A stretch of 64,000 bases of DNA from Microcoleus sp. bin38.metabat.b11b12b14.051 (GCF_013299165.1 NZ_JAAFKD010000004.1:186001-250000); one strand, 5' to 3'; shown: positions 7,410 to 15,419, counted from the first letter of the stretch. Program-made: numbers and translations. The notes: generated by a model not told the origin, from the sequence alone.

Positions 7410-9050
7410 ATGCAGCAGCCAAAAAACTTGAACAGGCTTTTGCGAGCTTTGTCTCGCCAAGGTCTTGATGTGAGTTATGACGATCGAGTCTACTCGATTT
7501 GTCTCAATAGTTCTCTGAAAGAAAACTGGCAAGATGCCAGTTCCACAACAGAAAACAGTGAAAGTGTTAGTTTTACAATGGAAAACTGGCAAGATGCCAG
7601 TTCCACAACAGCAGAAAATAGTGAAAATGTTGGTGCTAGAAAAAACTGGCAAAATACCAGTTCCATAACAACAGAAAACAGTGAAAATCTCTCTGCTATA
7701 ACAGCAGAAGTTTTGCTTCCTGAAGGTTTTCCGGTGGAAGCAAAGGCGCTGAAACAATTAGCAAATTTGGCGAAAGTTCGACACCCTCAAGGCGGTTGTG
7801 TTTGTCGCGCCTGCGCCACTCCAGATTTCCATCCGGGGGATGCGGGAGTGGCGATCGGCTCGATCGTCCAAACTGACAAAATGGTGATTCCGGCGGCTGT
7901 CGGTTCCGATATCAACTGCGGGATGCGCTTGCACGTTGCTGATTTGTCGATCGCACAATTTCTCAGCCAGCGCGATCGATTTGTAGAATTGATGAAAGGC
8001 GATTATTTCTTCGGTACTCGCGATGTCAGCATGACTGCAAAAACCGCCCGCGCCATGTTCCAACACGGCATCCCCGGATGGCTGGATGGTATGCTGGATC
8101 GGGCAATTGGTAGCGCAGCAAATGCGGATTTCGAGCAGTTGGCGCAAGAGTGCGATTCCCTACGGGATAGCTTCGCTTCACGCACTTTTTTAGGTGGTTC
8201 CATGAATGGCGATGTCAAATGGGCTCCCGAAGAATTAGTCCCAAATGACGGCACAGTCAGGGATGGCGGGTTGGCTACCATCGGCGGCGGCAATCATTTT
8301 GTAGAAATTCAAGTGGTGGAGGAAGTTGTCGATCGAGCTACGGCTTATACTTGGGGAATTCGATCGGGACAAATCGCTTTTATGATTCACTCAGGTTCGC
8401 GAAATGTCGGCAAATACATCGGCGGTATGTGGCGCGATCGAGCTTGCGACGCTTGGCCGAAAACCCTAAAATACCCTGAATCCGGGCTATTTCCGCTGTC
8501 TGTAGAGGCCAATCCCGAACTTGTAAGGGGCTACCTACAAGCGGAAGCAACGGCCGCCAATTACGGTTTTGTCAACCGCTTGCTGCTAGCAGAACTTCTG
8601 CGATTGCGTTTGCGGCAAGTTTTCGGGGATATCGAAGCTCCTTTAGTTTACGATTTGCCTCACAATATTACCTTAGCTGAAGGTGGCGGCTGGGTGACTC
8701 GCAAAGGTGCTTGTCCCGCACATTCCGGCCAGCCTGTAATTGTACCTGGTTCGATGGGTGCGCCGTCTTATTTGCTAGTTGGTTTGGGAAACGATCGATT
8801 TTTGCGATCGGCTTCTCACGGTGCGGGCCGGGCGCGATCGCGCTTCGATATGAGTCGCAAAGGTGTTGACAAAAGTAACGCAGCTTTGGGATTAACCGGC
8901 ATAGATTGCATTACCTTGCGGGAAGAACGTAGAATCGAAGAAGCCCCGGCAGCTTACAAACCAATTCAACCAGTAATTGACGTTCAGGTGGAGGCACAAA
9001 TGGTGGGAATAGTCGCTAAAATGAAGCCAGTGTTAACGTTTAAAGCCTAG
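7410..9050 (+). CDS. rtcB: RtcB-family RNA-splicing ligase with repeat-derived N-terminal insert
   Basis: 546 residues from ATG 7410. RtcB joins RNA 2',3'-cyclic-phosphate or 3'-phosphate ends to 5'-hydroxyl ends using GTP and manganese. Visible metal and catalytic motifs are GSDINCGM (C170), GGGNHFVE, HSGSRNVG, and the SHGAGR motif whose His (H470) takes GMP. The enzyme therefore looks complete. It is longer than the usual 400-480 residues because residues 38-97 are a three-unit, 20-residue low-complexity repeat (ENWQDASSTT and variants) that does not belong to the fold. A second short stretch, CDSLRDSFASRT at 8149-8184, matches another dispersed repeat. There is no archease gene nearby and no operon partner. 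An upstream TTG at 7347 is an alternative start. Confidence 0.92.
   Translation: MQQPKNLNRLLRALSRQGLDVSYDDRVYSICLNSSLKENWQDASSTTENSESVSFTMENWQDASSTTAENSENVGARKNWQNTSSITTENSENLSAITAEVLLPEGFPVEAKALKQLANLAKVRHPQGGCVCRACATPDFHPGDAGVAIGSIVQTDKMVIPAAVGSDINCGMRLHVADLSIAQFLSQRDRFVELMKGDYFFGTRDVSMTAKTARAMFQHGIPGWLDGMLDRAIGSAANADFEQLAQECDSLRDSFASRTFLGGSMNGDVKWAPEELVPNDGTVRDGGLATIGGGNHFVEIQVVEEVVDRATAYTWGIRSGQIAFMIHSGSRNVGKYIGGMWRDRACDAWPKTLKYPESGLFPLSVEANPELVRGYLQAEATAANYGFVNRLLLAELLRLRLRQVFGDIEAPLVYDLPHNITLAEGGGWVTRKGACPAHSGQPVIVPGSMGAPSYLLVGLGNDRFLRSASHGAGRARSRFDMSRKGVDKSNAALGLTGIDCITLREERRIEEAPAAYKPIQPVIDVQVEAQMVGIVAKMKPVLTFKA
7521..7700 (+). repeat. Three 60-bp tandem units inside rtcB
   Basis: Units begin at 7521, 7581 and 7641, exactly 60 bp apart, each starting with (G/A)AAAACTGGCAA. 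The core ACTGGCAAGATGCCAGTTCC is a palindrome of the same type as the intergenic GGCAAGATGCC elements at 24406, 34016 and 56508. The third unit has diverged (AAATACCAGTTCC). The frame is preserved. Confidence 0.85.
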
Positions 9051-9085
9051 GAACGGGGCATTTGAGAATTAAAAATTAAATCAGG

Positions 9086-9113
9086 GTAGGGTGCGCGCCG
9101 AGGCGCACCCTAC
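9086..9113. repeat. GTAGGGTGCGC palindrome
   Basis: An 11-bp perfect inverted repeat, GTAGGGTGCGC with GCGCACCCTAC, separated by six bases, 35 bp after the rtcB stop. It may end rtcB transcripts, although no T-run follows. It resembles the ends of the GTAGGGTGYGTCGC element at 11911 and elsewhere. Confidence 0.6.
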
Positions 9114-9140
9114 TAATTGAGGGATTACGCATGGGGGGCT

Positions 9141-9205
9141 AGAAACCGGGTTTCTACGATTTTCTGCGTTTAGTAACGAAAATATACGCAGAAACCCGGT
9201 TTCTA
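9141..9205. repeat. GAAACCGGGTTT inverted repeat
   Basis: AGAAACCGGGTTTCT at 9141 pairs with GAAACCCGGTTTCT at 9191-9204. Each arm is itself nearly palindromic, and the spacer holds ACGCAG/CTGCGT, as other copies do. Confidence 0.8.
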
Positions 9206-9253
9206 AGATCAGCGTGCAAAGTCCTATAATTTTTAATTCTCTGCCCGATTTCC

Positions 9254-9281
9254 GATGCCCCATGCCCCATGCCCCATGCCC
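9254..9281 (+). repeat. Heptanucleotide repeat CATGCCC abutting a gene start
   Basis: Four 7-bp units (GATGCCC, then CATGCCC three times) end two bases before the ATG of the ABC exporter. The ATGs inside the array are in the frame of that gene, so automated start calling could wrongly extend it to 9214. Confidence 0.8.
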
Positions 9282-9282
9282 T

Positions 9283-11079
9283 ATGACCGATTCTCAATTG
9301 TCACAAAATCCCTCTCAACCTGTCCATCCCCTCAAGCGGCTGCTAAAATATGGTCGTCGCTACCGGCTGAAAACTTGGCTGGCTAGTATCTGTTCATTTT
9401 TGAATAAATTCTTTGATTTAGCGCCGCCAGCATTAATCGGGATTGCTGTTGATGTGGTGGTGAAAAATCAAGATTCTATCCTGGCTCAATGGGGCATAAA
9501 AGATGTCTTTTGGCAACTGGCAATTATCACTCTTGTGAGCGCGATTGTTTGGGCCCTGGAATCTATTTTTGAATATGCCTATGATTATTTATGGCGCAAT
9601 TTAGCTCAAGATATCGAGCATGATTTGCGTCTGGAAGCTTACAGCCATTTGCAGGAATTAGAACTAGCTTATTTTGAAGAGCGCAGCACGGGCGGATTGA
9701 TTTCGATTCTCAATGATGATATCAATCAACTCGAACGTTTTTTGGACGGCGGCGCTAATGAGGTGATTCAGGTAAGTACCACGGTGATTGTGATTGGCGC
9801 GGCTTTTTTTGCTGCATCTCCTGGGGTGGCTGTGCTGTCAATGCTGCCGATTCCTTTGATTATTTGGGGTTCATTCGCCTTTCAAAACCGCCTTGCTCCC
9901 CTCTATGCTGATGTGCGGGAAAAGGTGAGTTTTCTGAACGGGCAACTGTCGAATAATTTGACTGGAATTACTACTATTAAAAGTTTTACTTCCGAAGATT
10001 ATGAAACTGGGCGCATCGAAACCCAAAGCCAAGCTTACCGCCAAAGTAACCGACGGGCGATCGCACTTTCGGCAGCTTTCATTCCCTTGATTCGGGTGGT
10101 GATTTTCTTGGGATTCATTGCAACGCTATTTCTGGGCGGTTTGGAGGTGGTGGCGGGCAGGTTGTCGGTGGGGACTTACAGTGTTTTGGTATTTTTGACA
10201 CAGAGGTTGCTGTGGCCCCTGACTCGGCTGGGTGATACTATGGATCGATACCAGCGGGCAATGGCTTCTACTAATCGGGTGATGAATTTGTTGGATACGC
10301 CGATCGCAATTCGCACTGGTGATATTCGGCTGCCGGTGAGTTCGATTAAAGGCGCGCTGGAATTTAAAAATGTTACTTTTTATTACAATCAAAGAAAGCC
10401 AATTTTACAGTATTTTTCGCTGACTCTGCCGGCGGGGAAGACTACGGCGATTGTGGGGGCGACTGGTTCGGGAAAAAGTACGCTCGTAAAATTAATTATG
10501 AGGCTGTACGAGGTACAATACGGTCAGATATATCTCGATGGTATAGAATTAAGTACCCTGAATTTAAAAGATTTGCGGAGAGCGATCGGATTGGTGAGTC
10601 AAGATGTATTCTTGTTTCACGGTACGGTAGCTGAAAATATTGCTTACGGCACTTTTGATGCCAGCGAGAGAGAGATACTAAATGCTGCTCAAATTGCCGA
10701 AGCTGACGAGTTTATCGTGCAATTGCCGGACGGTTACAACACTATTGTAGGGGAACGCGGTCAAAAATTGTCGGGGGGACAGCGGCAGCGGATTGCGATT
10801 GCGAGGGCTGTGTTGAAGAATCCGCCGATTTTGATTCTCGACGAAGCTACTTCAGCGGTGGATAACGAGACGGAGGCGGCAATTCAGCGATCGCTCGAAC
10901 GAATCACCAAAAATCGGACTACAATTGCGATCGCCCACCGTCTTTCTACTGTCCGCAATGCCGATTGCATTTTTGTCATGGAACAAGGGCGAGTGGTAGA
11001 ATCGGGGCAGCACGAACAACTGATCGAACATGATGGAATTTATGCGTCGCTCTGGCGCGTGCAATCTGGTATAAAATAG
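9283..11079 (+). CDS. ABC exporter, fused permease and ATPase
   Basis: 598 residues from ATG 9283. The frame reaches back to 9214 only through CATGCCC repeats, so I exclude that part. Residues about 40-335 are a six-helix ABC type IV exporter membrane domain; residues about 355-598 are the ATPase. Walker A is GATGSGKST (K398), the signature is LSGGQ (496-500), Walker B is ILILDEAT (D520, E521) and the switch His is H552 in IAHRLST. It works as a homodimer or heterodimer in the inner membrane. Close relatives export lipids, lipopolysaccharide precursors, peptides or drugs. The substrate cannot be told from sequence and no neighbour suggests one. All catalytic residues are intact. Confidence 0.93.
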   Translation: MTDSQLSQNPSQPVHPLKRLLKYGRRYRLKTWLASICSFLNKFFDLAPPALIGIAVDVVVKNQDSILAQWGIKDVFWQLAIITLVSAIVWALESIFEYAYDYLWRNLAQDIEHDLRLEAYSHLQELELAYFEERSTGGLISILNDDINQLERFLDGGANEVIQVSTTVIVIGAAFFAASPGVAVLSMLPIPLIIWGSFAFQNRLAPLYADVREKVSFLNGQLSNNLTGITTIKSFTSEDYETGRIETQSQAYRQSNRRAIALSAAFIPLIRVVIFLGFIATLFLGGLEVVAGRLSVGTYSVLVFLTQRLLWPLTRLGDTMDRYQRAMASTNRVMNLLDTPIAIRTGDIRLPVSSIKGALEFKNVTFYYNQRKPILQYFSLTLPAGKTTAIVGATGSGKSTLVKLIMRLYEVQYGQIYLDGIELSTLNLKDLRRAIGLVSQDVFLFHGTVAENIAYGTFDASEREILNAAQIAEADEFIVQLPDGYNTIVGERGQKLSGGQRQRIAIARAVLKNPPILILDEATSAVDNETEAAIQRSLERITKNRTTIAIAHRLSTVRNADCIFVMEQGRVVESGQHEQLIEHDGIYASLWRVQSGIK

Positions 11080-11112
11080 AAACGCAGTGCTGTTGGGTTG
11101 AATTTGGTAATT

Positions 11113-11413
11113 GTTAACTGTTAACTGTTAGCTGTTAGCTGTTAGCTGTTAGCTGTCAACTGTCAACTGTCAACTGTCAACTGTTAGCTGTTAGCTGTTA
11201 GCTGTTAGCTGTTAGCTGTTAGCTGTTAACTGTCAACTGTCAACTGTCAACTGTTAGCTGTTAGCTGTTAACTGTTAGCTGTTAGCTGTTAGCTGTTAAC
11301 TGTCAACTGTCAACTGTCAACTGTTAGCTGTTAGCTGTTAGCTGTTAACTGTTAACTGTTAACTGTTAACTGTTAACTGTTAACTGTCAACTGTTAACTG
11401 TTAACTGTCAACT
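11113..11413. repeat. 43-unit heptanucleotide array with three unit variants
   Basis: Continuous 7-bp units of three kinds: A = GTTAACT, G = GTTAGCT, C = GTCAACT. In order the array reads A2 G4 C4 G6 A C3 G2 A G3 A C3 G3 A6 C A2 C. Each variant differs by one base, and blocks of G, A and C recur, so the array has grown by duplicating blocks as well as single units. It fills the space between the ABC exporter and the next gene and matches the STRR heptamers known from filamentous cyanobacteria. Confidence 0.95.
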
Positions 11414-11451
11414 GACTGCAAAATATTAGACTATACAAGCAAAGAGAGAAA

Positions 11452-11889
11452 ATGTTTTTATTTGAAAACCCTGATTCAGAACAAAAAAATCAAAGTAACT
11501 GGCGGCGCAAGTTAGATAAATTTGTGGCAGCCAACAAACAAGAATTAGCCGCTTTAGCTTGGGGGCTGTTTAAGCAAAGGGGAGAGGAAAATGACGATAT
11601 TTTGGGCATTGATATTGCAGGAACGCCCCGTTTCGTGTACTGTAAAAAAGAGGCTGTTGAAGAGTTGAATCGTCAAGTTAAAAGTCATATTCAGGAAATT
11701 TTAGGAGTCCTAAACGCTCACAAACCAGAGAAAGAAGTGGCGATTTTGGCGATCGGCGAAGGTGAGATAAAGCTGATTTTGTTTGAAATTGACCCCGCAC
11801 CACCTGATTGTTTTGAACTCGCCGCGGTGGATGTCGATACATTGATCGATCGCCTGGAACAACAAATGGCTGAATATATCAAAGCATAG
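11452..11889 (+). CDS. Conserved hypothetical protein, 145 residues
   Basis: I do not recognise a named family. The protein is soluble and acidic. A basic/aromatic amphipathic start (WRRKLDKFVAANKQELAALAWG) is followed by an alternating strand/helix region with ILGIDIAGTPRFVYC, a helix EELNRQVKSHIQEILGVL, and a strand pair VAILAIGEGEIKLILFEI, ending in a helix. The layout suggests a small alpha/beta domain. The start is ATG 11452, preceded by AAAGAGAGAAA as a weak ribosome site. The gene lies just after the heptamer array and before repeat-rich DNA and has no evident operon partner. Codon use and HIP1 content look native. Confidence 0.7.
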   Translation: MFLFENPDSEQKNQSNWRRKLDKFVAANKQELAALAWGLFKQRGEENDDILGIDIAGTPRFVYCKKEAVEELNRQVKSHIQEILGVLNAHKPEKEVAILAIGEGEIKLILFEIDPAPPDCFELAAVDVDTLIDRLEQQMAEYIKA

Positions 11890-11910
11890 CTCGTACCCAT
11901 CCAGTAGTAT

Positions 11911-12196
11911 TCGTAGGGTGTGTCGCCTGCGAAAAATACCTAAATTAAATCGACAATTTCATGGGCGACGCACCTGATACCATATTCGTAATTTAGTAGT
12001 ATTTGTAGGGTGTGTCGCTCTGCGAAAAATACCTAAATTAAATCGACAATTTCACGGGCGACGCACCCTATACCATTTATACAAAATCTTCCTAAAACAC
12101 AAATATTGGGGTTATTTGCTGATATATTGTGTAAGGTGCGTCGCTTTCAGATTGTCGCTCTTTTTTAGGGATTGTCTATGTATCCGCACCCTACAA
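11911..12196. repeat. GTAGGGTGTGTCGC elements, two tandem copies plus a decayed one
   Basis: Two closely similar inverted-repeat elements lie side by side (about 11911-11987 and 12000-12075). Each starts TCGTAGGGTGTGTCGC or similar, has an AT-rich centre ending in AAATCGACAATTTCA, and closes with GGGCGACGCACC. A third, degenerate one covers 12133-12196. Relatives are at 13283, 17140, 56735, 56918 and 57033. Confidence 0.85.
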
Positions 12197-12205
12197 ACTA
12201 ATTAA

Positions 12206-12263
12206 GTTCGTAGTGAGGACTTTAGTCCTTTGATTGATGCGGACTAAAGTCCTCACTACGAAC
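12206..12263. repeat. GTTCGTAGTGAGGACTTTAGTCC palindromic element
   Basis: A 23-bp arm, written here in two parts as GTTCGTAGTGAG plus GACTTTAGTCC, is repeated in inverse orientation after a 12-bp spacer. This is a full copy of the family also found at 17222, 26588, 43001, 46974, 48068 (three copies) and 53175. It lies just beyond the stop of the minus-strand methyltransferase-like gene and may act as its transcript end. Confidence 0.85.
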
Positions 12264-12283
12264 CTATTTTGTTGTGTTATATC

Positions 12284-13219
12284 TCAAAATAACCAGCAAT
12301 CAAAATAACCGGCGGGTGGCGAATCGTCTGTCAAAATTTCAGCTTTATCTAAATTAGGTATAATTTCAGCCCATTCTGAACCTATTTTGACCTCAAGAGC
12401 TCTGTCTATTAACGAAAACGAAAATTCATGTCCATCTTGCAAATATTTTGCTCTGGAAAGAATCTCATTTTTATCTAAAATAGGGCTGTTACTCCCAATC
12501 AAAATAGTATTAATATGCTTCCAAGGGCAGACGTATACCTGGGAAAACACACTTTGAAAAGTCTTCACCTTTTGGGCATAAAACTCATCTCTTTGCAGCA
12601 GATTTACTAGCACAACTCCGGCGCTTGACAAGTGTTTTTGGCAAAGTTCGTAAAATTCTTTGGTAGCCAGCCGGTGCGAAGAGTAACCGTTGCCACAAAA
12701 CACGTCGGTCATAATTATATCATACTTAATATCTGGGCTTTGCTGTCCTAGATACTCTCTCCCATCCTGGATTGTGATGCTGAGTCCGCTGTCGAACTGC
12801 ACTCCAAAACACTGTGTTGCTGCTGAAATTGCGATCGGATCTACATCCGCACATTCTATAATGGTTTCGGGCAAATAATGGTGCATAACTAACGGAATTC
12901 TGCCGCCACCAAACCCAGCTATGTAGACTCTTTGAGGCTGGTTTTGCCACACTAAACCCAACATCATCGCTTGGGTATATTCTGATACTAAATGCAGAGG
13001 ATTGTTGATATCGAACACAGATTGCAATAAATCCGTATGCAAATTAAGCTTTTCTATCAAACACAGCTTAATTTGACCTTTGTCTTTTCTAACTGCAACA
13101 TACTGAGATCCAGAATCTTTGCAAAAAATCAATCCGTCTGGCTGTTGTTGCACCCAAGCCAGCCTCTGTTGCATATTCGCTAAATTGATAGCTTGCCATT
13201 TTTTTTGTTCGTCAATCAT
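12284..13219 (-). CDS. Spermidine-synthase-like SAM-dependent enzyme
   Basis: 311 residues, soluble. Residues about 95-240 form a class I Rossmann methyltransferase fold of the polyamine-synthase type: VYIAGFGGGRIPLVMHHYLP (cofactor loop), TIIECADVDPIAIS (acidic residue for the ribose), ITIQDGREYL, and YDIIMTDVFCGNG where the synthase Asp stands. The N-terminal 90 residues match the small beta domain of spermidine synthases in position only, and the C-terminal 60 are unrecognised. Known relatives transfer aminopropyl groups from decarboxylated SAM, but many bacterial members have other or unknown substrates. No polyamine gene is adjacent, so I call the fold and not the reaction. The gene is single, bounded by repeats on both sides. 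Confidence 0.8.
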   Translation of the reverse strand: MIDEQKKWQAINLANMQQRLAWVQQQPDGLIFCKDSGSQYVAVRKDKGQIKLCLIEKLNLHTDLLQSVFDINNPLHLVSEYTQAMMLGLVWQNQPQRVYIAGFGGGRIPLVMHHYLPETIIECADVDPIAISAATQCFGVQFDSGLSITIQDGREYLGQQSPDIKYDIIMTDVFCGNGYSSHRLATKEFYELCQKHLSSAGVVLVNLLQRDEFYAQKVKTFQSVFSQVYVCPWKHINTILIGSNSPILDKNEILSRAKYLQDGHEFSFSLIDRALEVKIGSEWAEIIPNLDKAEILTDDSPPAGYFDCWLF

Positions 13220-13223
13220 ACAT

Positions 13224-13344
13224 AGGAAGGAAGAAGGAAGAAGGAAGAAGGAAGAAGGAAGAAGGAAGAAAGAATAATGTTAGTAGGGTGTGTCGCTATA
13301 AATAATCCTTAAATTAGACCGATAACCTGATAGCGACGCACCTT
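13224..13344. repeat. GGAAGAA heptamer array plus a GTAGGGTGTGTCGC element
   Basis: About seven GGAAGAA units (13224-13274) stand directly before the start codon of the minus-strand methyltransferase-like gene, in what should be its promoter or leader. They are followed by one inverted-repeat element, 13283-13344, with TAGCGACGCACC as the closing arm. Confidence 0.85.
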
Positions 13345-13387
13345 ATACATAATATTGTATGTGGTCGTGAAAACATTTTGAGATAAA

Positions 13388-13996
13388 TTAAGCAGACAGT
13401 ACCCGCTTGTAAGCTACTAATTCCAAACCGGAAATCGAAAGTTCCATTTTTTCCCAATCTTGCTTATCACCTGTCAACTTTTCATACGCTGCTGCGGTGA
13501 GCAAAATCTCTCCCCGTTCCGCCAAATCTTCTCCCAGTTTAGCCGCTAGATTAAATTCCGATCCGTACATATCCTCTCCTTCCAGCATCAAAACATCGCC
13601 GCAGCCAATACCGATACAGAGGTAAATATCCATCTCTGGCGGCAGAGTCGTGTTGACAGCAGCCGTTTGTTTCAGAGAGTCGATTGCGGCTTCCACGGCA
13701 GATTTTACATTGGGAAATACTGCGAAAATATTGTCTGCTTCCTCCTTAATAACAGTACCGCCACATTCGGCAATTATTGGTTTGACAATTCCGTGCATCC
13801 GGTGAATCATTGCGAGAAAATGAATGATTCCATAGCGGACTGTCGTGCGCGAGAATCCAGACATATCCATTACCAATATCGTGTGTTGTTGGCGGAAAGT
13901 TGCATTTATTTTGGCATCTATTTCCGCCATTCTTTCGGGACGTTCGTTTCTTTCTTGCAGCAATTTTTCCAAGTAAGTGCGGTTATTTGTTTTCAT
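13388..13996 (-). CDS. Class III nucleotidyl cyclase homology domain protein
   Basis: 202 residues that are essentially one cyclase homology domain after a helical N-terminus (1-36). Both metal-binding Asp are visible: D44 in VMDMSGFS and D88 in IKEEADNIFAVF. K84 stands four residues before D88, where the purine-contacting Lys is found. The distal transition-state motif N-x-x-x-R is present as N149-LAA-K153, with Lys replacing the usual Arg. Activity may therefore be weak, altered or lost; the domain could be a nucleotide sensor. It starts six bases after the stop of a response-regulator gene on the same strand, so the two are almost certainly cotranscribed, with the regulator first. That pairing suggests phosphorylation-controlled nucleotide signalling, which is an inference. 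Confidence 0.82.
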   Translation of the reverse strand: MKTNNRTYLEKLLQERNERPERMAEIDAKINATFRQQHTILVMDMSGFSRTTVRYGIIHFLAMIHRMHGIVKPIIAECGGTVIKEEADNIFAVFPNVKSAVEAAIDSLKQTAAVNTTLPPEMDIYLCIGIGCGDVLMLEGEDMYGSEFNLAAKLGEDLAERGEILLTAAAYEKLTGDKQDWEKMELSISGLELVAYKRVLSA

Positions 13997-14002
13997 TTTG
14001 GT

Positions 14003-14734
14003 TTAATTAAATTCCCAATCGCGACAAAAAGGTTGAGGGCGGCCTGCGGGATGCACCGCGCAATTGATGCCGTCCTTTCCGTAATAATAATTGCAGACTT
14101 TGCAGGGCTTAGTTTGCTCTATTTCTTTTTGCAAAATTGCCCTAATTTTTTGAATTCGGTTTCGATATTTGTTCGCATTCGAGTGACTCGGTTCAATTGA
14201 CAAAGCTTGCTCGAAAGCTGCTAAGCTGGTATCGTACAATTTAATGATTTGGGCGCTGTATTTTGTCCAAGCATCGGCGCGGCTTTGATACAGTTCGATG
14301 GTATTTAAGTTTAAAATGCCGTATTCCGTCCAAGCGTCAGCCGAAGCCCGATCGAACTTAATATTGGCATTAGTCAACACTTTTCTGATGGTTGCTAAAA
14401 GTTCCCTGGGCTGCCAAGGTTTGCTAACATAGGCCTCGGCGCGATCGATCGCCCTAGAGAACAAAGCTAGCTGCTGTCCCTTCCCGGTTAAAAATATTAC
14501 TGGTATGTTCCGAGTTTCGGGATTAGCCTTAATTAAACGGCAAACACCGTAACCGTCCATGCGGGGCATTACGATATCTAATAATACTAAATTTGGGCAA
14601 TTTTTCTCAACTTTATCGAGTGCTTCTACACCATCTGATGCTTGAATTACATTTAATCCGCTGCATCTCAACTGATGTGAAATGCACTCGCGCTGGCTGC
14701 GGGAATCTTCCACTACTAAAACTGTGCTCATCAC
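14003..14734 (-). CDS. Response regulator with a C-terminal cysteine-rich motif
   Basis: 243 residues. The receiver domain (1-122) is complete: acidic pair E9/D10, phosphoacceptor D53 in LVLLDIVMP, the Thr in VIFLTGKG and the Lys in AYVSKPW. Residues about 125-205 are helical and TPR-like (AAFEQALSIEPSHSNANKY). The tail CKVCNYYYGKDGINCAVHP continuing to FCRDWE has four cysteines and a His that could bind zinc; this ending is shared by several cyanobacterial proteins of unknown role. There is no DNA-binding or GGDEF output domain, so output is probably through protein contacts, perhaps with the cyclase-like protein encoded six bases downstream. A start at the second Met (14731) is equally possible. 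Confidence 0.9.
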   Translation of the reverse strand: MMSTVLVVEDSRSQRECISHQLRCSGLNVIQASDGVEALDKVEKNCPNLVLLDIVMPRMDGYGVCRLIKANPETRNIPVIFLTGKGQQLALFSRAIDRAEAYVSKPWQPRELLATIRKVLTNANIKFDRASADAWTEYGILNLNTIELYQSRADAWTKYSAQIIKLYDTSLAAFEQALSIEPSHSNANKYRNRIQKIRAILQKEIEQTKPCKVCNYYYGKDGINCAVHPAGRPQPFCRDWEFN

Positions 14735-14789
14735 TCCCCACCTGGTTTCTGATGTAAACTTGTTCGCTGCTTTGAGTTGTCCGGGCTGA

Positions 14790-14963
14790 CATTATTTTAC
14801 CCAGATAGGAGGAATTTGTTATCACTGGCGAGCTAAATTTACTCAAATTGCAACAAATCTTAAACAGGGCAGCGCAGGCGATATCGATCGCCAAAATCTG
14901 CTTGCTAATCTGGCGGCAATTGTTGAAGGTTTGGGAGAAAAATATTCAGATTTTAAACCTTAA
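14790..14963 (+). pseudogene. Possible C-terminal remnant of a lost gene
   Basis: A stop-free plus-strand stretch of 57 codons has no usable start codon but reads like ordinary protein: CYHWRAKFTQIATNLKQ, then DIDRQNLLANLAAIVEGLG, then a natural TAA. It lies in the divergent gap between the response regulator and the next gene. I do not recognise the family. It could also be chance. Confidence 0.25.
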
Positions 14964-15056
14964 TAACGCAAACTGTAGTGATGCAGGCGAAAAACCTTGT
15001 TGAATTGCAGCAGATAACCGGTTACTGTATACGTTGAAGTTCTCTCCTGACCACAC

Positions 15057-15419
15057 ATGAATAGATTGCTCCTCACTTTACTTATAAGTCCGACGCTGTT
15101 TGGCTTTCTGATGTCTTTGAGCGCGATCGCCCAAAACGCTCAAAGCATAGGCGAAACACCGGGCAAATCGGCTGATGCGCCTCGCTGCGTGCGATCGCCC
15201 CACACTCAGCGTCTCAGTTGTATGCGCCTTCCCGCGAAAACCGCTGCTAATCCCAAACAGACAATCGGCTGGCAGTCGCCGGATGGCCAGCCTGTGGCGA
15301 TGATGGACTTTACGGAAGAAGAAAGCGATGCCGCCGTGGCGTTGTATGGCTGCGATTGCCCGGTTTGCATGAATTCCCTGCGCCAGTTGCGCGGTTTGCC
15401 ACCGTTACAGGCGGGTTGA
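15057..15419 (+). CDS. Secreted small cysteine-containing hypothetical protein
   Basis: 120 residues. Residues 1-25 are a clear signal peptide: a basic start (MNR), a hydrophobic core LLLTLLISPTLFGFLMSL, and a likely cut after AIA-Q. The mature part of about 95 residues has five cysteines, two of them in CDCPVC near the end, which could be a metal or disulfide motif, and a CMRLP segment. The C-terminal stretch FTEEESDAAVALYGCDCPVC looks like the conserved core. I know no function. It is probably periplasmic or thylakoid-lumenal. The gene is single; 319 bp of mostly HIP1-rich DNA follow before sufE. Confidence 0.72.
   Translation: MNRLLLTLLISPTLFGFLMSLSAIAQNAQSIGETPGKSADAPRCVRSPHTQRLSCMRLPAKTAANPKQTIGWQSPDGQPVAMMDFTEEESDAAVALYGCDCPVCMNSLRQLRGLPPLQAG

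Noticed and set aside
12206-12263. CRISPR-like interpretation of the repeated palindromes
   Set aside because: Copies are inverted repeats dispersed singly or in identical tandem, with no unique spacers and no cas genes.
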